A stretch of DNA of 64,000 nt from Modestobacter caceresii (GTDB taxonomy: Bacteria > Actinomycetota > Actinomycetes > Mycobacteriales > Geodermatophilaceae). The notes below the pieces were generated by a model. It was given only the letters and a program-made list of their open reading frames with translations, searched no databases and had not been told where the DNA came from. The DNA is taken from NCBI RefSeq assembly GCF_000761485.1, contig NZ_JPMX01000091.1, positions 41,234 through 105,233 on the forward strand. The letters run 5' to 3'. Below, in pieces: positions 35,970 to 44,824 of this stretch. Each line of letters opens with the position of its first letter. The first letter of the stretch is position 1. The position numbers and the translations under genes were made by a program.

Positions 35970-36808
35970 GCAGCGTGCGAGGCAAGGTCGCCGTCGTCAC
36001 CGGCGCCGGTTCCGGCATCGGCCGGCAGCTGGCCCTCGAACTGGCCCGGCGCGGTGCCCGGGTGGCGGTGTCCGACGTGGACGAGGCCCGGGCGGCCGAG
36101 ACCGCGGCCCGCGCGCGGGCGCTGGGCGCCGAGGTGCACAGCGCCGTCCTCGACGTCGCCGACCGCGGCGCGGTGCTGGCGCACGCGGCCACGGTGGCCG
36201 ACCACTTCGGCGTCGTGCACCAGGTGTACAACAACGCCGGGGTCGCGGGCGGGAGCACGGTGCTGGACAGCGACTGGGCCGACTACGACCGCATCCTGGG
36301 CATCAACCTCTTCGGCGTCCTGCACGGCACCAAGGCGTTCCTCCCCCACCTGGTCGCCTCCGGCGACGGGCACGTGGTGAACGTGTCCAGCCTCAACGGG
36401 ATCATGGGCCAGGCGTCGATCAACGCCTACAGCGCGAGCAAGTTCGCCGTCCGCGGGTTCACCGAGGCCCTGCGCGCGGAGATGCTGCTGGCCGGGCACC
36501 CGGTGCAGGTCACCGTCGTCCACCCCGGTGGCGTGCGCACCGACATCTCCCGGGCGGCGCTGGAGCACTCCCGACAGCACGGGCTGGTCACACCGGAGGA
36601 CGAGGCACGGGCGCGGATGTACGACGAGAAGCTGCTCCGGATGCCCCCCGAGCAGGCGGCCCGGGCCATCGTCGACGGCGTGGAGGCCGGTCGGGCGCGG
36701 GTGCTGGTCGGCACCGACGCGAAGGTCGTCGACCTGCTGGTGCGGCTGCTCCCCGCCAGCTACCCGCGGCTGGCGGCCCTGGTCCAGCGGCGGGCACTCC
36801 GGACCTGA
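35966..36808 (+). CDS. short-chain dehydrogenase/reductase (SadH-like)
   Basis: A 280-residue classical SDR. The cofactor motif TGAGSGIG (12-19), NNAG in VYNNAGVAGG, the catalytic Ser in VNVSSLNG, and YSASK with Tyr/Lys (about 155-159) are present. Asp in VSDVDEARA after the second strand favours NAD(H). The C-terminal region is longer than in short SDRs and like SadH of mycobacteria. The ATG at 35966 overlaps the stop of the hydrolase (ATGA). It probably interconverts the alcohol and ketone of the operon's substrate. Confidence 0.92.
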   Translation: MSSVRGKVAVVTGAGSGIGRQLALELARRGARVAVSDVDEARAAETAARARALGAEVHSAVLDVADRGAVLAHAATVADHFGVVHQVYNNAGVAGGSTVLDSDWADYDRILGINLFGVLHGTKAFLPHLVASGDGHVVNVSSLNGIMGQASINAYSASKFAVRGFTEALRAEMLLAGHPVQVTVVHPGGVRTDISRAALEHSRQHGLVTPEDEARARMYDEKLLRMPPEQAARAIVDGVEAGRARVLVGTDAKVVDLLVRLLPASYPRLAALVQRRALRT

Positions 36809-36823
36809 TCGGGCCCCGGTCCC

Positions 36824-38101
36824 TCATCCGAGCCGGGCGAGGGCGCGACGGTCGGTCGTCCGGGCGGCGTCGTCCTGGCGCACCAACGGTCCGGTCGTGC
36901 AGGCGACCAGGGCCAGGAGGGCCAGGCCGGCGACGACCCACCACGGGTTCGCGATCAGCGTCTCCTCCACCCCGGCCAGCGGGTCGGCCAGCCAGCCCAG
37001 CCGGTCCAGCGCCCAGGTCGTGGCGGCCACCAGCGCGATGAGCGCGCCGGTGGCGCGGACCACCGGGTACCAGCGGGTGCGGGAGAGCAGGTACAGGGAG
37101 GGGAAGACCAGCGCGACGGTGAGCAGCTGGGCCAGCTCCACGCCGACGTTGAACGCCAGCAGCGCGGGCACCGAGGTCACCCCGCCCAGTCCCAGGTCCG
37201 TGAGGATGCCGGCGAACGCCAGCCCGTGCACCAGACCGAACCCCCCGGCCACCAGGACCTCGCCGCGGCGGGCCAGCGGGCGCAGCGCGTGCACGGCGGC
37301 CACCCCCACCGACACCGCGATCAGCACCTCGACCGGCGCGCTGGGCGCGGTCACCCAGCCCAGCGCCGAGGCCAGCAGGGTCAGCGAGTGCCCGACGGTG
37401 AAGGCGGTGACCACGGCCAGCACAGAGCGTGCGGTGGGCCGCATCCCGTCCCGCCGGCGCCAGCGGCCGGCGACGGCGGCCACCGGTGCGACCAGCAGCA
37501 GGGTGAGCAGGAACAGCAGGTGGTCGGCGCCCTCGAGCACGTGGTGCAACCCGTACCCGACCATGTCGGTCAGTCCGGTGCCCAGGCGGCCGCCGTCCCC
37601 GATGACGAGCGTGTCGTCGGTGGCGGTGAGCACCCCGGCGGTGGAGATCTCCCCGGCGGCGTCGGTGAGCACCACCACCGCCTCGTGGGAGGCGTCGGCG
37701 GCGATGACGCCGTCGTAGGCGAGGGTGAACGCCGACGGGTCGGCGCCGCCGGGGTCCAGCACGACGTCGACGCGGTAGGAGTCGATGCCCTCCACCGTCT
37801 CGCGCACCACCGAGGACCAGGTCTCGGTCCAGGTGCTGCCGTCGCTGCCGGTGACGGTCAGGTGCTCGGCGAGGTAGCCGGTCACCTCCGCATCGGTCGC
37901 CGAGCCGCCGAGCACCGTGTCGAGGGTGTCGGCGGCGACGGAGACGGTCGCCTCGACGGACTCCTCGCCGACCCGCACGGCCAGGGTGCTGCTGGTGAGG
38001 CTGTGCGCCTGGGCGGTGCCCGCGGTGAGCAGGGCCAGACCACCGGTCAGCACCCCGGTCAGGGCGGTGACGGCCAGAGCACGGGTGGGACGCGTCGTCA
38101 T
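36824..38101 (-). CDS. HupE/UreJ-like membrane protein
   Basis: A 425-residue protein. An N-terminal signal peptide ends at GTAQAHS (about 29), followed by an extracytoplasmic domain of about 150 residues. The C-terminal half has about seven membrane spans and the HupE/UreJ_2 signatures GLHHVLEGADHLLFLLTLLL, AFTVGHSLTLLAS and GFGLVHGLAFAGIL. Their histidines and aspartates suggest transition-metal binding or transport, as proposed for HupE/UreJ with nickel. No hydrogenase or urease gene adjoins. The ATG at 38101 is chosen to give a proper signal peptide; a longer frame upstream lacks one. Confidence 0.88.
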   Translation of the reverse strand: MTTRPTRALAVTALTGVLTGGLALLTAGTAQAHSLTSSTLAVRVGEESVEATVSVAADTLDTVLGGSATDAEVTGYLAEHLTVTGSDGSTWTETWSSVVRETVEGIDSYRVDVVLDPGGADPSAFTLAYDGVIAADASHEAVVVLTDAAGEISTAGVLTATDDTLVIGDGGRLGTGLTDMVGYGLHHVLEGADHLLFLLTLLLVAPVAAVAGRWRRRDGMRPTARSVLAVVTAFTVGHSLTLLASALGWVTAPSAPVEVLIAVSVGVAAVHALRPLARRGEVLVAGGFGLVHGLAFAGILTDLGLGGVTSVPALLAFNVGVELAQLLTVALVFPSLYLLSRTRWYPVVRATGALIALVAATTWALDRLGWLADPLAGVEETLIANPWWVVAGLALLALVACTTGPLVRQDDAARTTDRRALARLG

Positions 38102-38274
38102 GCTGTCCACCGTGGCCGGGCCGGCTGTGCGGTGACTGAGGACGTCGTGTGCATCCGTCCAGGCAGTGCTCAGGGACCGCACAGGGAGCGCACGGGGCAC
38201 ACAGAGCCTCGGGGGTCAGCGTGGTCGGCACATCGCCGGTCGTCCCACGACGACCCGACCGACAGGACTCCCCC

Positions 38275-38877
38275 GTGAAGATCCGCAAGGCCGTCGCCGC
38301 CCTGACCCTCTCCGTCTCCCTCGCCCTCCCGCTGGCCGCCTGCGGGACCGCCGACGACTCGGCCACCGCCAGCACGTCGACCACCTCCACGGAGTCGACC
38401 ACCTCCACCGACTCGACGTCCGGGACGACCGGCTTCGGCGGCGGGATGCCGGGCGGCGGCGGCCAGGGCGGCCCCGGCGGGTCCGTCGACGTCTCCGCGG
38501 TGACCACGGAGGAGCAGCTCGTCGAGCTCATCCAGGACGCCTACGGCGACCCCGGCCTGGACCTGCACCGCGGACACCAGCCGGTGCAGGACGTCCTCGA
38601 CGAGGTGCTCGGCATCTCCCACGAGGAACTGCACGTCCGGATGGACGCCGGGCAGGGTCTGGCCGAGGTGGCCGAGGACCTCGGCGTCGACCCGCAGGAG
38701 CTCATCGACGGCATGGTCGCGGAGTACGGCGTGGCGATCGACACGCTGCTGGCCGACGGCACGATCACCCGGGAGGAGGCCGACCAGTACCTCGCCGACC
38801 TCGAGACGGCCTTCGAGTTCCGGGTCACCTGGGACGGCGAGGAGGCGACGCCGACGTACTCCGGCCTGGACACCTGA
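38275..38877 (+). CDS. lipoprotein with Ser/Thr-rich linker
   Basis: A 200-residue lipoprotein. The GTG at 38275 gives a signal peptide KIRKAVAALTLSVSLALPLAAC, with the lipobox Cys near residue 23. A low-complexity Ser/Thr linker (about 25-55), a Gly-rich stretch and a folded C-terminal domain (75-200) follow. The domain has repeated helical motifs such as VLGISHEELHVRMDAGQGLAEV and LGVDPQELIDGMVAEYG, resembling short sequence repeats common in secreted actinobacterial proteins. Function is not known. It is divergent from the HupE-like gene. The gap holds three degenerate copies of a GCACAGGG-like motif (about 38175-38205). Confidence 0.82.
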   Translation: MKIRKAVAALTLSVSLALPLAACGTADDSATASTSTTSTESTTSTDSTSGTTGFGGGMPGGGGQGGPGGSVDVSAVTTEEQLVELIQDAYGDPGLDLHRGHQPVQDVLDEVLGISHEELHVRMDAGQGLAEVAEDLGVDPQELIDGMVAEYGVAIDTLLADGTITREEADQYLADLETAFEFRVTWDGEEATPTYSGLDT

Positions 38878-38946
38878 TCCCGGGACCCCGCCGCCCGACC
38901 GGCGTGCAGGGGGCTGAGCGCGGCGGAACGTGCCACGATCCCATCC

Positions 38947-40308
38947 GTGGAGTCCTCGTCGCTGGACCAGGTGCGTCAGCAGGTCATCGCGTCCTCGGCC
39001 GAGGCGGTGGTCGCAGCCAGCGGGCAGCGGGCCCGGGAGATCGCCGAGCTCGGCGCCTTCCTCTCCCTCGCCGACCACCCGGAGCCGGGCGAGGGGCCGC
39101 TGGCCGGTGTCCCGCTCGCGGTCAAGGACAACCTGGACACCCGCGACCTGCCCACCACCGGCGGGACGCCGGCTCTCCGGGACTCCCGGCCGGGGCGGGA
39201 CCACCACGCCGTGGCCCGGCTGCGCGCGGCCGGCGCGACCGTGATCGGCAAGACGAACCTGCACGAGCTCGCCCTCGGCATCACCAGCAACAACGCGGCC
39301 TTCGGGCCGGTGCGCAACCCGCACGACCCGACCCGCTCGGCCGGGGGCTCCTCGGGTGGGTCCGCCGTCGCGGTGGCGACCGGGGTCGTGCCCATCGCCC
39401 TGGGCACCGACACCGGCGGGTCGCTGCGGGTGCCGGCGGCGCACTGCGGGGTGGTGGGGTGGCGTCCCACCACCGGCCGCTGGGGCACCGGCCGGACCGT
39501 CCCGATCTCCCGCACCCGGGACACCGCGGGCGTGCTCGCCACGTCGGTCGCCGACGCGGCGCTCGTCGACGAGATCGTGACCGGCGAGCCCGCCGCGGCG
39601 CCGTCCGGCCGCCCGCTGCGGCTGGGGGTCCCCCGCGACGGGTTCTACGACGACCTCCACCCGGAGGTCGCCCGCTGCACCGAGGAGGCGCTCGACCGCC
39701 TGGCCGCCGCCGGCGTCGAGCTGGTCGAGGTCCAGGTCGTCGGGGGGCACACGCTGGACGCGGAGTGCGGCTTCCCGATCGTCTTCTTCGAGGTCGTGCA
39801 GGACCTGCCGGCCTACCTGGCGACGCTGCCCGGCCCGGAGAGCGGGCTCACGCTGGCCGACGTGCTGGCGCAGGTGGCGTCGCCGGACGTCCGGGGTGCG
39901 CTCGAGGCCGCCCTCAGCGGGGTCGTCACCGAAGAGGTCTACCGGGAGGCGATGGTCACCCGCGACCGGCTCCGCGCCGCCTACGCCGCGGCCCTCCAGC
40001 CCGCCGGCGCCCAGCGGCTGGACGCGCTGGTCTACCCCACGGTGCCCCTGCCCGCTCCCCCACTCGGGGACGACGACACGACCGAGCTCAACGGGCGTCA
40101 GGTGCCGGTCTTCCTGACCACCATCCGGAACACCGGTCCCGGCTCGACCGCGGGCATGCCGGCCATCTCGCTGCCGGCCGGGACGACGCCCGCCGGCCTG
40201 CCGATCGGGATCTCGCTGGAGGCCCTGCCCGGCGAGGACGCCGGCCTGCTGGCGAGCGCCCGGCTCGTCGAGGCCGCCCTGGACCGTGGCCGGGCCACGA
40301 TCGGCTGA
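38947..40308 (+). CDS. amidase-signature family hydrolase
   Basis: A 453-residue amidase. The Ser-cisSer-Lys triad is intact: Lys in LAVKDNLDTRD (about 61), cis-Ser in AGGSSGGSA and the nucleophilic Ser in DTGGSLRVPA (about 160). The family includes indoleacetamide, mandelamide and allophanate-type hydrolases; the exact substrate cannot be read. The GTG at 38947 is used, since a valid start with a purine-rich upstream stretch is not seen elsewhere. It converges with an SDR gene, 12 bases apart. Confidence 0.93.
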   Translation: MESSSLDQVRQQVIASSAEAVVAASGQRAREIAELGAFLSLADHPEPGEGPLAGVPLAVKDNLDTRDLPTTGGTPALRDSRPGRDHHAVARLRAAGATVIGKTNLHELALGITSNNAAFGPVRNPHDPTRSAGGSSGGSAVAVATGVVPIALGTDTGGSLRVPAAHCGVVGWRPTTGRWGTGRTVPISRTRDTAGVLATSVADAALVDEIVTGEPAAAPSGRPLRLGVPRDGFYDDLHPEVARCTEEALDRLAAAGVELVEVQVVGGHTLDAECGFPIVFFEVVQDLPAYLATLPGPESGLTLADVLAQVASPDVRGALEAALSGVVTEEVYREAMVTRDRLRAAYAAALQPAGAQRLDALVYPTVPLPAPPLGDDDTTELNGRQVPVFLTTIRNTGPGSTAGMPAISLPAGTTPAGLPIGISLEALPGEDAGLLASARLVEAALDRGRATIG

Positions 40309-40320
40309 CCAGCCGCGTGC

Positions 40321-41064
40321 TCACCGCTGCGCCGCCGGGCGGAGGACGATCTCGTTGACGTCGACCGCTGCGGGCTGGGCGAGCGCGTAGGAGATGGCGC
40401 CGGCCACGGCGTCGGCCGGGATGGCGTTCGCCCGGTAGCTGCGCATCAGCTCCTGGGCCCCGGGGTCGGAGATGGTCCCGGCGAGCTCGGACTCGGTCAC
40501 CCCCGGGGTGATCGTGGTGACCCGGATGCTCGGGTCGGCCTCCTGACGCAGCCCCTCGGTGATCGCCCAGGCGGCGTACTTCGTGCCGCAGTAGACCGCG
40601 GCCGTCGGCGACACCGCGTGCGCGCCGATCGAGGCGAGGGTGACGACGTGACCGCTCCCCTGCCGCTGGAAGTGCGGGAGGACCGCGGCGATGCCGTACA
40701 GCAGGCCGCGGACGTTGACGTCGATCATCCGGTCCCACTCGTCGACGAGCAGTGCGTCGAGCCGGGACAACGGCATCAGCCCGGCGTTGGCGACCAGGAC
40801 GTCGAGCCGGCCGTGCCGGTCGACGATGCCCGCGGCGGATGCGGCCGTCGCCGCCCGGTCGGTGACGTCGAGCTCCAGCGGCTCGACCCGGCCGCCGGCC
40901 GCGGCGCACTCGGTGGACAGCTGGGTGAGCCGCTCGGTGCGGCGGGCGGCTGCGACGACGAGGTGGCCCTCGGCAGCGAGCCGCCGGGTGGTCGCCGCGC
41001 CGATGCCGCTGCTGGCGCCGGTGACGAGCACGACCCGCTCGGTGACCGGGGTGGTGGTGGTCAT
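40321..41064 (-). CDS. short-chain dehydrogenase
   Basis: A 247-residue SDR with TGASSGIG (15-22), NAG in VANAGLMPLS, Ser in VTLASIGAH, and YCGTKYA with catalytic Tyr and Lys. Arg in AAARRTERL after the second strand favours NADP(H). The ATG at 41064 has an AGGAGG ribosome binding site eight bases upstream. It is divergent from an XRE/MmyB-type regulator. This common pairing suggests the regulator controls this SDR. Confidence 0.93.
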   Translation of the reverse strand: MTTTTPVTERVVLVTGASSGIGAATTRRLAAEGHLVVAAARRTERLTQLSTECAAAGGRVEPLELDVTDRAATAASAAGIVDRHGRLDVLVANAGLMPLSRLDALLVDEWDRMIDVNVRGLLYGIAAVLPHFQRQGSGHVVTLASIGAHAVSPTAAVYCGTKYAAWAITEGLRQEADPSIRVTTITPGVTESELAGTISDPGAQELMRSYRANAIPADAVAGAISYALAQPAAVDVNEIVLRPAAQR

Positions 41065-41121
41065 GGTGTCCCTCCTGCGTCTGGGGTGTGGCTCCACCGT
41101 CGTCCGGCGCGATCCGCTCCG

Positions 41122-41154
41122 GGGTGCCGCCGTCCTCCTGGGTGCACGGCACCC
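41122..41154. promoter_or_regulatory. inverted repeat between SDR and XRE regulator
   Basis: GGGTGCCG (41122-41129) and CGGCACCC (41147-41154) are perfect 8-bp arms separated by 17 bases, midway between two divergent starts. A plausible dimer-binding site for the MmyB-type regulator. Confidence 0.4.
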
Positions 41155-41190
41155 ACCCGGGCGCGTTGCGTGGGCCCTACGGTCGAGGGC

Positions 41191-42030
41191 ATGTCAGCAG
41201 GCGAACTGGGTGAGTTCCTCCGCGCGCACCGCGCGCTGGTCACGCCCGCGCAGGTGGCCCTCGCGCCGGGGCTGAAGCGTCGGGTGCCGGGGCTGCGGCG
41301 CGAGGAGGTGGCGCTGCTGGCGGGGGTGAGCGTCGACTACTACGTCCGACTGGAGCAGGGCCGCGAGCGGCGCCCGTCGGTGCAGGTGCTGGACGCGCTC
41401 AGCGGCGTGCTGCTGCTCGACGACGACGCCCGGCTGCACCTCTACCGGCTGGCCGACATCGCACCCCGGCCGGTCACCGCCCCCTCCCCGGAGCGCGTCG
41501 ACCCCGACCTCGTGCAGCTCATGGACGCCTGGCCGGAGAACCCCGCGTTCGTGCTCGGCCGCACCTACGACGTGCTGGCCCGCAACCGGCTGGGCGCGGT
41601 GCTCCTCGCGCCGTTCACCCACTCGGACAACCTGCTGCTCAACGTGTTCCTCGACCCGGCCGCCCGGCGGTTCTACGCCGACTGGTCGCGGGCGGCGGTC
41701 AACACCGTCGCCGGCTTCCGGCTGCAGGCCGGGGCGGTGCCCGGTGATCCCCGTGCCCGGCACCTCGTCCGCCACCTGACCGACCAGAGCCCCGAGTTCG
41801 CCCGCATCTGGGCCCGGCAGGAGGCGCGGGGGAAGAGCGCGGAGGTCAAGACCTTCCTGCACCCCGAGGTCGGCCGGCTGACCCTGCGGATGCAGACCCT
41901 CGACGTCCGCAGCTCCCCGGGGCAGCAGCTCGTCGTCTACCTCGCGGAGCCCGGCTCCACCGACGCGGACGCCGTCCGGCTGCTCGGCACGCTCGCCGCC
42001 GACCGGGAGCAGGGAGTGCACGAGCGCTGA
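41191..42030 (+). CDS. XRE-type regulator with MmyB ligand-binding domain
   Basis: A 279-residue regulator. The N-terminal helix-turn-helix includes PGLRREEVALLAGVSVDYYVRLEQGR (about 31-56), typical of MmyB-like XRE proteins. The C-terminal MmyB ligand-binding domain (about 95-270) has AFVLGRTYDVLARNRLG and a fatty-acid-type pocket fold. Such proteins usually repress a neighbouring SDR or oxidoreductase gene. The ATG at 41191 is preceded by GAGGGC. A DUF2332 fragment follows directly. Confidence 0.93.
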   Translation: MSAGELGEFLRAHRALVTPAQVALAPGLKRRVPGLRREEVALLAGVSVDYYVRLEQGRERRPSVQVLDALSGVLLLDDDARLHLYRLADIAPRPVTAPSPERVDPDLVQLMDAWPENPAFVLGRTYDVLARNRLGAVLLAPFTHSDNLLLNVFLDPAARRFYADWSRAAVNTVAGFRLQAGAVPGDPRARHLVRHLTDQSPEFARIWARQEARGKSAEVKTFLHPEVGRLTLRMQTLDVRSSPGQQLVVYLAEPGSTDADAVRLLGTLAADREQGVHER

Positions 42031-42104
42031 CCGCCCCCGTAGGTGACCGGGACACTGTCCCCGGCGCGGCGATCGGCACGCTGCTCCGGACGACCGACGA
42101 GGGG

Positions 42105-42869
42105 GTGACGATCACGCGCCGACGGGAGCAGAGCTTCGAGACCGACCGCTGCGCCGTGCTGTACCCGGCGATCGCCGAGGCGGCGCACCGGGTGGGCGCG
42201 GTCGCGGTCGGGCTGGTCGACGTGGGCTGTTCGCCCGGACTCGACCTCCACATCGATCGGGTGGGCCTCACCTACGGCAACGGCCAGGTGCTGGGCGACC
42301 CGTCGTCCCCTGTGCAGCTGTCGGCGGCCGTCCGAGGGAACGGGCGGCTCCCGACGTGGGCGGTCCCCGACGTCGTCACCCGCATCGGGATCGGTCGCGA
42401 CCCGGTCGACGTGACCGACGCCGACGACGTCCGCCGGCTGCGCGCCTGCCTGGCGCCGGATGAGGTGGAGCGGGCTGCGCGGCTCGACGTGGAGCTGGCG
42501 CTGGCGGCGACGGCCCCACCGCTGCTGCTGCGCGGGGACCCCGTCGAGCTGCTCCCCGAGGCGGTGGCCCGGGTGCCCGCCGACGCCCTGCCGGTGGTCA
42601 CCACGACGTGGGCGCTGTCGCAGGTGCCGCTGGAGCAGCGCCTGCGCTTCCTGCACCGGCTCGACGACGCGGCGGCCGGACGCCCGGTGGCCTGGGTCTC
42701 CGCCGAGGGCGTCGGGGTCGCGCCGGCGGTCCCGACCCTCGGCGACCGCCACGCGTCCGGCCACAGCATCATCGGCCTGGCCCTCGTTGAGCAGTCGACG
42801 CTGCGGACCGAGGCCGTCGGCCGCTGCTGGTCCCGCGGCCGCCTGCTGTCCTGGCTCGCGGACCCGTAG
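42105..42869 (+). pseudogene. 5'-truncated DUF2332 protein
   Basis: The 254-residue frame matches the C-terminal two thirds of DUF2332 proteins: DRCAVLYPAIAEAA, the SAM-methyltransferase-like glycine motif VDVGCSPGLDLHID, GDPSSPVQL, and VTTTWALSQVPLEQRLRF. Full-length members have about 90 more residues at the N-terminus. Here the frame stays open upstream toward the XRE stop and reads similar residues (GTLLRTTDEG), but no start codon earlier than the GTG at 42105 is well placed, and the N-terminal domain is absent. It is either a decaying gene or a shortened paralogue. A strong hairpin terminates it. Confidence 0.6.
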
Positions 42870-42944
42870 CAGCCGGTGGACTGACCGGACTCCCGGTGCT
42901 CCCTCAGGTCAGCTGTCCTGCCGGGCGGCAGGTGCGCCCGTCGG

Positions 42945-42974
42945 GCGGCCCGCACCCAGCCGGGTGCGGGCCGC
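42945..42974. terminator. 13-bp perfect-stem bidirectional terminator
   Basis: GCGGCCCGCACCC (42945-42957) pairs exactly with GGGTGCGGGCCGC (42962-42974) around a 4-base loop. It lies between two convergent genes (DUF2332 remnant and CocE-type hydrolase), 10 bases before the latter's stop. No U-tract is present, as usual for actinobacterial hairpins. Confidence 0.75.
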
Positions 42975-42983
42975 GCGGGTCGG

Positions 42984-44681
42984 TCAGGGACGGCCGGGTG
43001 CCGCGGGCGTCCTGTCGAACCGGACCCGGTGGGTGAACTCGATCTCCGCCATCGAGCCCCGGGCGCCGGTGGCGACGCCGATGACGCCGGTGGCCCCGTC
43101 CGGAGCGAGCCGTGGGACGTCGCCGGTCATCAGGCTGATCCGGACCTGGTGCCCCTCGGCGAAGCGCCAGTGCGCCGGCTGGGTCTCGATGACGAAGGTG
43201 GTCTCCTCACCCGGCGTGACGGGGACGCTCTCGTCGTGCCCGAACCGGTGACTGGCCCGCAGCCAGCCGGCGGCGACCTCGGTGACCCGGCCGTCAGGAG
43301 CCACGTCCATCACCTTGGCCACCAGGTTGCCGTCGCTGTTGGGCAAGGTCGCCTCCACGGTGACCTCGGCCTGCCCGGCCATGACGGCGTCGTGCGCCAG
43401 CGGGCCGGACGTGAAGGTGAGCCGCCCCTCGTCCGCCGCGGCGTTGTCCGCTGCGGGGTCCGTCGGCCGCGGGCAGCCGACCAGGCAGGTGGTGGCCGGG
43501 CCGTCGTCCGGGTCGATGGTGAGGTCGAGGGTGCCCGGCTTGCCGGGCCGCCGGTCCAGTCCCTGGTCGGTGCCGAGGGCCAGCTCCTGGCCCTCCCCGT
43601 CCGCCGGCCAGTCGGACAGCTCGACCCAGCGGCCCCCGGCGGTGCCCTCGACCTCGTAGCTGGTCACCGGCGCCGCCGGCAGGGGCGCGTCGGGGTCCTC
43701 GCCCAGCCAGTGGTCGAACCAGGCGAGGGTCGCGCCGATCGGCAGCGGCTCGGTCTCCTGCTCCCAGGTGTCCGCGTGGGTCCACGGCCCCATGACCAGC
43801 CGGACGTCGTCGTTCCCCGCGTCGCGCAGGCCCTCGTAGTTGCCGATCGCCCCGGCGCGGAAGACGTCGAACCACCCACCGGTGAGCAGGACCGGCACCT
43901 CGATGTCCTCGTGCGCGTTCGCCACGTTCTGGACGTCCCAGTACTCGTCGTAGGTGGGGTGTGCCCTGAACGCCTCGAGCTGCCGCTGGTCGAAGGCCGG
44001 ATCCGCCACGTCGGGGCTGCCCACCCAGAGCCAGTCCGCTCCCGCCGGCGCCCCGCCCGGGTAGAAGATCTCGGCGTAGTTCTCCATCGGGGAGACGTTG
44101 GGGGCGATCGCGGCGAGGTGCGGCGGTTGCTGTGCCGCGATCTCCAGGGTCGTCTGCCCGCCGTAGCTCGTCCCGGACGCGCCCACCTTGCCCGTGGAGT
44201 ACGACTGGTCGGCCAGCCACTCCACCGCGTCATGCCCGTCCGGGCCCTGGATCGGCCACCGGGCCTCGAAGCCCGGTGCTGGGGAGATCCCGGTGCCGCG
44301 GATGTCGCAGGACATCACGTTGTAGCCGCGCTGGCTGAAGTACGTGGCGAACTCGCCCTCGGCTTCCTCCACGGCCCTGCCGTACGGCGTGTAGCTCCGC
44401 AGGATCCCGGGGAACTCCCCGGTCGCCGGTTCGCCGCCGACCGCGGGCCGCGCGATGGTGCACCCGAGCTCGAAGCCGTCCCGCATCGGCACCTGGAGCC
44501 GCTCCACGACGGTGCCGTACGCGGCTGACCGGTCGTAGTCGAACCAGTCGGGCTGGACGGCGTGCGCCGGATCGGCGGGGCGGCCGGGGTGCGCGGCGGC
44601 CGGTGGGACCAGCACCCCCGCGACGACCGCGCCGGTGATGGTGCCGATCACGCCGAGACGACGGCGTTGTCTGCTGAGCAC
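42984..44681 (-). CDS. secreted CocE/NonD family hydrolase (S15-like)
   Basis: A 565-residue exported hydrolase. A signal peptide (residues 1-32, RQRRRLGVIGTITGAVVAG, ending AAA) is followed by the X-Pro-dipeptidyl/CocE alpha/beta hydrolase domain: RSYTPYGRAVEE, CDIRGTGISPAPGF, the nucleophile in GTSYGG (Ser about 171), Asp in GGWFDVFRAG (about 271) and His in GPWTHADTW (about 299). A C-terminal jelly-roll domain carries TPGEETTFVIE. It cleaves esters or amides outside the cell; the substrate is unknown. The GTG at 44681 has GGAGGA five bases upstream. An extended start would translate the CGCGGT repeat and is rejected. Confidence 0.9.
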   Translation of the reverse strand: MLSRQRRRLGVIGTITGAVVAGVLVPPAAAHPGRPADPAHAVQPDWFDYDRSAAYGTVVERLQVPMRDGFELGCTIARPAVGGEPATGEFPGILRSYTPYGRAVEEAEGEFATYFSQRGYNVMSCDIRGTGISPAPGFEARWPIQGPDGHDAVEWLADQSYSTGKVGASGTSYGGQTTLEIAAQQPPHLAAIAPNVSPMENYAEIFYPGGAPAGADWLWVGSPDVADPAFDQRQLEAFRAHPTYDEYWDVQNVANAHEDIEVPVLLTGGWFDVFRAGAIGNYEGLRDAGNDDVRLVMGPWTHADTWEQETEPLPIGATLAWFDHWLGEDPDAPLPAAPVTSYEVEGTAGGRWVELSDWPADGEGQELALGTDQGLDRRPGKPGTLDLTIDPDDGPATTCLVGCPRPTDPAADNAAADEGRLTFTSGPLAHDAVMAGQAEVTVEATLPNSDGNLVAKVMDVAPDGRVTEVAAGWLRASHRFGHDESVPVTPGEETTFVIETQPAHWRFAEGHQVRISLMTGDVPRLAPDGATGVIGVATGARGSMAEIEFTHRVRFDRTPAAPGRP

Positions 44682-44759
44682 GCTTCCTCCACGGGAACTG
44701 GACGGGAGAACGGGATGGGGCAGGGCACGGCGTCGGGGGACGCCGGGGGGCGGCACGGG

Positions 44760-44782
44760 GCCGGGCACGCGGGGTGCCCGGC
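44760..44782 (-). promoter_or_regulatory. 9-bp-stem hairpin between two secreted hydrolase genes
   Basis: GCCGGGCAC (44760-44768) and GTGCCCGGC (44774-44782) form a perfect stem with a 5-base loop. It lies after the lipase-like gene and before the CocE-type gene on the same strand. It could end or attenuate read-through transcription. Confidence 0.45.
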
Positions 44783-44794
44783 GCCGTGCCGGAT

Positions 44795-44824
44795 CGCGGT
44801 CGCGGTCGCGGTCGCGGTCCCGGT
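44795..44824. repeat. short hexanucleotide tandem repeat
   Basis: Four perfect CGCGGT units (44795-44818) and one variant CCCGGT (44819-44824) stand at the 3' end of the lipase-like gene; the last base is part of its stop codon. Such a repeat can change length by slippage. Confidence 0.8.

Noticed and set aside
42105-42869. Treating the DUF2332 frame as a complete normal gene
   Set aside because: The conserved N-terminal third of the family is missing and the start is weak, so it is listed as truncated.
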